A DNA stretch of 46,361 nt. It comes from an uncultured Pirellulaceae bacterium. Its GTDB lineage: Bacteria > Planctomycetota > Planctomycetia > Pirellulales > Pirellulaceae. The notes under the pieces are model-generated. The model was not told the origin of the DNA and searched no databases. It saw nothing but the letters and a program-made list of their open reading frames with translations. The stretch covers positions 1 through 46,361 of the forward strand of contig CAMYKF010000731.1 of NCBI GenBank assembly GCA_947258905.1. Direction: 5' to 3'. The translations under genes were made by a program, and so were the position numbers. This document shows, piece by piece, positions 42,998-46,361 of the stretch (position 1 is its first letter; each line of letters starts with the position of its first letter).

Positions 42998-45151
42998 GTG
43001 GCAGAAAAATCGCGGAAAAAATGGATGCTTCGCTCCATCCTGCTAGCAGGCCTGTTTTCACAGGGGCTGTTGTCGGGTTGGCTGTATTTGTCGTTGAGTC
43101 GCACTCACGACCTACCCCCCGCCATCCCTGCCGAGATCGTGCTGTCCACGCCCGATGCGCCTTCCAGCGCGGACGTCTATACACCGCAACAATACCGGCA
43201 GTTGGCTGAACAGTTGTTACGCGGGGACAACCCGGGGCAGGCGATTCCCCACCTGCTGAATGCCGCGCCATCGCGACTGGAGGAAGCTGACGACGATCTG
43301 TTGTGGCGGATAGCACTTTGTTACGAGGCCGCGGAAGATTATTCCCGAGCTGCCCGCTGGTACGATCTCGTGGCCAATCGTTCCTCACGTGCTTTGCTGA
43401 TTCAAGCTTGCCGATACGGCCTGGCTCGATGCCGAATGCACTCTGGTGAGCAGGAGGCCGCACGACAGCTGTTGTGGCGATATTACCTGACCTTTCGTCA
43501 CGAAGATCCGGGCCAGTTAAATACCGAAGGGCTGTTGCTGCTTGCTCACAGTTTTGGCGACACCCAACCGGCCGATGCACACGGCCTGATGCGTCGTGGC
43601 TTGATGATAGAAAGCGGGCGTCCGCCGCTCAATGTCGATCGGCAGTTGCAGTTGGTGACGGATCTGGAAAAGGCAAACATCGACACGCGTGCCGTCATGG
43701 GGGAACAGGACGCTCAAGTCCCCGCTGCAGTAACCATTGATGACGTGATGCGAACGGGATCAGGTCCGGATAATCTGATCGCCAGTTTTGATGCACGGCA
43801 AGTCACCCTGCTATTTCTCTTTCAATGTCTTTCCAGCAAGTTGCAGATACCGGTGGAGATGACCGATCAGGCTCGCGAGCGAGCTGAACAGGAGCGAATC
43901 AGCCTGATGATGGATCATGTCAATTTGTCTGCCGCGCTCGATGCCCAGACATTGCCGTTTGAACTGGGATGGAGCTGGCGGGACGACGCGATTGTAATTT
44001 ACGTTCTGCAAGAAGCGCCGCAGGAAATACAACAGGGCCTGCATGACCAGGCGGCACTGCGCATCCTGCAACGGGTGTTGATGCTGGCTCCCGATCACAA
44101 GCACGCAGCCTGGTTGCGATTTTTCCTTGCCAATCTGCAGTACCGTCTGGGCCAACGGGCCCTGGCGATGGCGGTGCAGCGCGACTTGCTGAACGGTCAG
44201 CTGGACCCCCGTTTGCGTCAGGCCGTGAACTTCAATCTGGGACAACTGTATTTGTTGGCCAATGACGCCGTTTCGGCAGTTGGCCCGTTCAGTCGCGTTG
44301 TGGACTCCAACACGAGCGGGCTGGTTCAGTCCGTTGGATGGATCAAGCTGGGCCAGATACACGCTGAACTCGGACAGATTCCGCAGGCGGTGGCAGCTTT
44401 TTCCCGGGCGAGTCGGACCAGCGAAGATGGCAATGTCAGGCAACTCGCGGCAATCGGACTGGTGGCTGCGTATTTGCTGGACGGCCAGTACCGTTTGGCC
44501 GGGAGAACCGTGACGGAGAGTCAGCCACTGCTGATTGACCCGCAATTGCGACAGGTCTCGAAATATCTGGCGGCGTTGAGTTCGGCGGGTCGCCAGCACG
44601 AATCGCTCGAGGAAAGCCAGCAAATGGAATTGCTGGAAGGCTTGTCTCAATGGCAGTGGAATTCGGACCACGGCAAATACGGACACTTTCTTGCCGCACG
44701 GGGATACGAGTACCTGGGTTTTCATGACTACGCGATCGAATATTCGATGCGGTCCCTTGCCGAATCGCCCGCGCCGTGGCTGTATGGGCAAAACCTGCAA
44801 CAGCTTTCGCGTTTGCTGATCAAGCAACACCATTTCGGCCAGGCACGTGCCGTGTTGCACAGCGCGCTGCAGAACCCGGATTTTCAGGGCCGGGCCATGG
44901 CGCTGGGCACGCTGGCTCAAATCGAATTTCAAAGTGACCACCACGAGCAATGTCTTGACTATTGTCGCCAGCTCCTGGCCGGCGACGCTGCTCCGGACCA
45001 GTATGCGGAGGCCCTCAAGTTGATGGGCAAGATCTACGAACAACGTGGCGAGCATTACCAGGCTGCGTTGTGCTTTGCAGGGTTGCTGCCGGAATTGATG
45101 CAACCAGTGGATACGGGTCAACCGCAGGAGAATGCAGATGTGGTGCAATAG
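42998..45151 (+). CDS. Membrane-anchored TPR protein with STN-like domain
   Basis: A 717-residue protein with a basic N terminus and a membrane anchor (MLRSILLAGLFSQGLLSGWLYLSL, about 9-32), then several TPR-like helix pairs (ALCYEAAEDYSRAARWYDLV; QALAMAV-type pairs from about 380; AVAAFSRASR; YEYLGFHDYAIEYS; KIYEQRGEHYQAALCF). Between about 265 and 345 there is an STN-like region (IASFDARQVTLLFLFQCLSSKLQIPVEM, then ISLMMDHVNLSAALDAQTL) as found before secretin and TonB barrels. No secretin barrel is present. A GTG at 42998 is preferred; the frame is open from 42929. It follows a sigma-28 promoter, so a late flagellar or motility role is likely. The family is not named. Confidence 0.65.
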   Translation: MAEKSRKKWMLRSILLAGLFSQGLLSGWLYLSLSRTHDLPPAIPAEIVLSTPDAPSSADVYTPQQYRQLAEQLLRGDNPGQAIPHLLNAAPSRLEEADDDLLWRIALCYEAAEDYSRAARWYDLVANRSSRALLIQACRYGLARCRMHSGEQEAARQLLWRYYLTFRHEDPGQLNTEGLLLLAHSFGDTQPADAHGLMRRGLMIESGRPPLNVDRQLQLVTDLEKANIDTRAVMGEQDAQVPAAVTIDDVMRTGSGPDNLIASFDARQVTLLFLFQCLSSKLQIPVEMTDQARERAEQERISLMMDHVNLSAALDAQTLPFELGWSWRDDAIVIYVLQEAPQEIQQGLHDQAALRILQRVLMLAPDHKHAAWLRFFLANLQYRLGQRALAMAVQRDLLNGQLDPRLRQAVNFNLGQLYLLANDAVSAVGPFSRVVDSNTSGLVQSVGWIKLGQIHAELGQIPQAVAAFSRASRTSEDGNVRQLAAIGLVAAYLLDGQYRLAGRTVTESQPLLIDPQLRQVSKYLAALSSAGRQHESLEESQQMELLEGLSQWQWNSDHGKYGHFLAARGYEYLGFHDYAIEYSMRSLAESPAPWLYGQNLQQLSRLLIKQHHFGQARAVLHSALQNPDFQGRAMALGTLAQIEFQSDHHEQCLDYCRQLLAGDAAPDQYAEALKLMGKIYEQRGEHYQAALCFAGLLPELMQPVDTGQPQENADVVQ

Positions 45152-46055
45152 AAAGGACACTGCCGTGTCACGCTCGCGCTACCCGATTCTGTTGGCGGTG
45201 GCCTGGTTGACTGTCGGCTTGCTGACTTTGCCAGGGAGTACTTGCTATGGCAGTCCCCAGCAAGCCATACCGGCCGCAGCTTCGAAAAAGTCTGCCACCG
45301 ACTCGGATTACGAATTGTCAGGAGAGCTGTTTCCAGATCTGGAATCACTGCGTAGCGAACTGAATAGTGAGGCCCGGATGCTTGATGGCGTGTTGTCAAA
45401 GGCCGATCCGCAAACTCCGCCATCAGCCATCGCTGATTTGTTGTCATCCGAACTGGAAACGTCGCGGCAAGTGGAGGAACTGGGCAACAAGATGCTGCAA
45501 TTGATGGAAGTGCACCGTCAGCGACGTGCGTCGCGGCAATCTTCGTCTGACCAGGAATCTCCGCCTGACACTGACGCAGCCGGCTCCCCTGCCCGGCCGA
45601 TGACGCCGGACCATCAGTCGTCCGCGACAAGCTCGACAGACGACGGGTCGGAAGCCAGTGATTTGGGGCGAACAGACATTTCGCATAACCTGCAAACGAC
45701 CACCGTGCTGGACCGCCCGCCCGACCAGCTGGCGGTAGCCGACAACCTGTTTTATTCAGGCGAGTACGCGTTGGCACAAGAGCTGTATCAAGTCGCACTT
45801 GTTCACGCGCCGGCCGGGCCATCTCGCACCTGGATTCAGTTTCAGCTGGCCAGCTGCCTGAAACGCACAAGCCAGGTTGGTGAAGCGCAGAAGCTACTCC
45901 GCGAGATTACGGCAACACAGGGCATCGAAGAGGTCACTGCCAATGCCCGCTGGTGGTTGGAAACCACCGAACGCAAAAAAAAGCTTCAGGAAGAACTGGA
46001 CATACTCGAAACATTTACTGCCCACAAGGAGGCCGATAATGGCATCGACCAATGA
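45132..46055 (+). CDS. Exported TPR-like hypothetical protein
   Basis: A 307-residue protein. A signal peptide (YPILLAVAWLTVGLLTLPGSTCYG) is followed by a helical region (about 60-130, LRSELNSEARMLDGVLSKAD), a disordered Ser/Asp/Pro-rich segment (about 135-190), and one or two TPR-like units (LAVADNLFYSGEYALAQELYQVALVHA, then WIQFQLASCLKRTSQVGEAQKLLREI), ending in a coiled coil (TERKKKLQEELDILETF). The layout recalls CpoB/YbgF-type periplasmic proteins. AGGAG lies before ATG 45132. It overlaps the previous gene by 20 bp and the next by 17 bp, so the three genes are one unit. Confidence 0.65.
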   Translation: MQMWCNRKDTAVSRSRYPILLAVAWLTVGLLTLPGSTCYGSPQQAIPAAASKKSATDSDYELSGELFPDLESLRSELNSEARMLDGVLSKADPQTPPSAIADLLSSELETSRQVEELGNKMLQLMEVHRQRRASRQSSSDQESPPDTDAAGSPARPMTPDHQSSATSSTDDGSEASDLGRTDISHNLQTTTVLDRPPDQLAVADNLFYSGEYALAQELYQVALVHAPAGPSRTWIQFQLASCLKRTSQVGEAQKLLREITATQGIEEVTANARWWLETTERKKKLQEELDILETFTAHKEADNGIDQ

Positions 46056-46361
46056 TCACCAAATTAATGAACACTTGCTGCGACAAGTGGAGATCTACAA
46101 TCGTGCTCTGCCCGTCGCCGAGGAACTGGCGCAGCGATTTGAGGCAAGTCCACAACAGCAGGCCAAACTGGCAACGCTTGATGAATGGATGCAACAGGCG
46201 GCACACGAGAACCGGCAAATTCAGGAGTTGATACCGAATGGACCCGAAGCAGCTGGATTGGGGGCACAGGCCAAGGCTACCGCGCAACAACTTAACCAGC
46301 TGATCGCCCGTATGATCGGGTTGTTTGACATGATGGAAAAGCACGCCAGACGGGTCAAAGC
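46039..46361 (+). CDS. Helical protein, possible export chaperone (partial)
   Basis: The first 107 codons of a gene cut by the window end. AAGGAGG precedes ATG 46039. The protein begins MASTNDHQINEHLLRQVE and is helical throughout, with a charged and Gln-rich pattern and a later stretch LNQLIARMIGLFDMMEKHARRV. The style and size recall FlgN- or FliT-type flagellar export chaperones, but these families are poorly conserved and the end is missing, so this is only a suggestion. The first 17 bp overlap the end of the preceding gene. Confidence 0.5.
   Translation, partial: MASTNDHQINEHLLRQVEIYNRALPVAEELAQRFEASPQQQAKLATLDEWMQQAAHENRQIQELIPNGPEAAGLGAQAKATAQQLNQLIARMIGLFDMMEKHARRVK

Noticed and set aside
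43811..45160. Long open frame on the - strand (449 codons) opposite the TPR/STN gene
   Set aside because: It is antisense to a gene with membrane anchor and TPR units; its translation is rich in Arg, Gln and His without domain, as expected for a shadow frame.
1..46361. tRNA, rRNA, CRISPR arrays, insertion sequences, prophage genes
   Set aside because: I looked for these and saw no cloverleaf with a CCA end, no regular spaced repeats, no transposase or integrase, and no terminal inverted repeats with target duplications.

Overview
This window is a chromosomal segment from a flagellated diderm bacterium, most likely a planctomycete (Pirellulales-like). The case rests on a Ser/Thr kinase with a PEGA-like region and a SUMF1-like tail paired with a small ECF-type sigma factor, several HDOD proteins, degenerate zinc-ribbon and small regulator-like genes of planctomycete type, and a dispersed, split flagellar gene set. 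Genes for both the P ring (flgI) and the L ring (flgH) are present, so the flagellum should cross both peptidoglycan and an outer membrane.

Layout. 1-2504: accessory genes (DUF6933-like protein, small regulator-like protein, decayed zinc-ribbon membrane protein, Tat-exported Cys-containing protein). 2594-5190 (-): ECF sigma factor and Ser/Thr kinase pair. 5601-7229 (-): HDOD protein and a TrkA-N/RCK protein that looks like a K+ channel lacking its pore. 7435-16404 (-): flgB-flgC-fliE-fliF-fliG-fliH-fliI-fliJ-(frameshifted motE-like)-fliQ-fliR-flhB, covering proximal rod, MS ring, rotor, export ATPase and export gate. 16623-18815 (+): motA and two tandem motB-like genes (stator). 18849-28011 (-): flgF-flgG-flgA-flgH-flgI-flgJ-flgN-flgK-flgL and a short HDOD-like gene (distal rod, rings, hook-filament junction). 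28399-36790 (+): fliL-fliM-fliN-fliO-fliP-flhA, a small membrane protein, fliA (sigma-28), a 69-aa Cys-motif protein and two lipoproteins. 36814-38451 (-): HDOD-GGDEF protein. 38699-42775 (-): flgM, fliC, fliD (anti-sigma factor, filament, cap). 42998-46361 (+): TPR/STN-like membrane protein, exported TPR-like protein, and a helical chaperone-like protein cut by the window end.

Regulation that can be read directly. Four sites fit a local sigma-28 (FliA) promoter of the form ACAAGTTC-N11-nTCGATMA: upstream of motA, upstream of the HDOD gene at 7229, and as a divergent pair between flgM-fliC and the TPR/STN gene. A good sigma-54 -24/-12 element lies upstream of flgF, with several inverted repeats 70-180 bp further upstream, where enhancer-binding activators normally sit. 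fliA and flgM are both in the window, so the sigma-28 checkpoint seems to be encoded and used here. Not found in the window: flgD, flgE, fliK, flhF, flhG, fliS and any che gene.

Most notable: the shared sigma-28 promoter signature, the tandem motB pair, a FliM without the N-terminal CheY-binding peptide, the pore-less K+-channel-like gene, the frameshift in the motE-like gene, and a new-looking set of envelope/TPR genes tied to the flagellar regulon.
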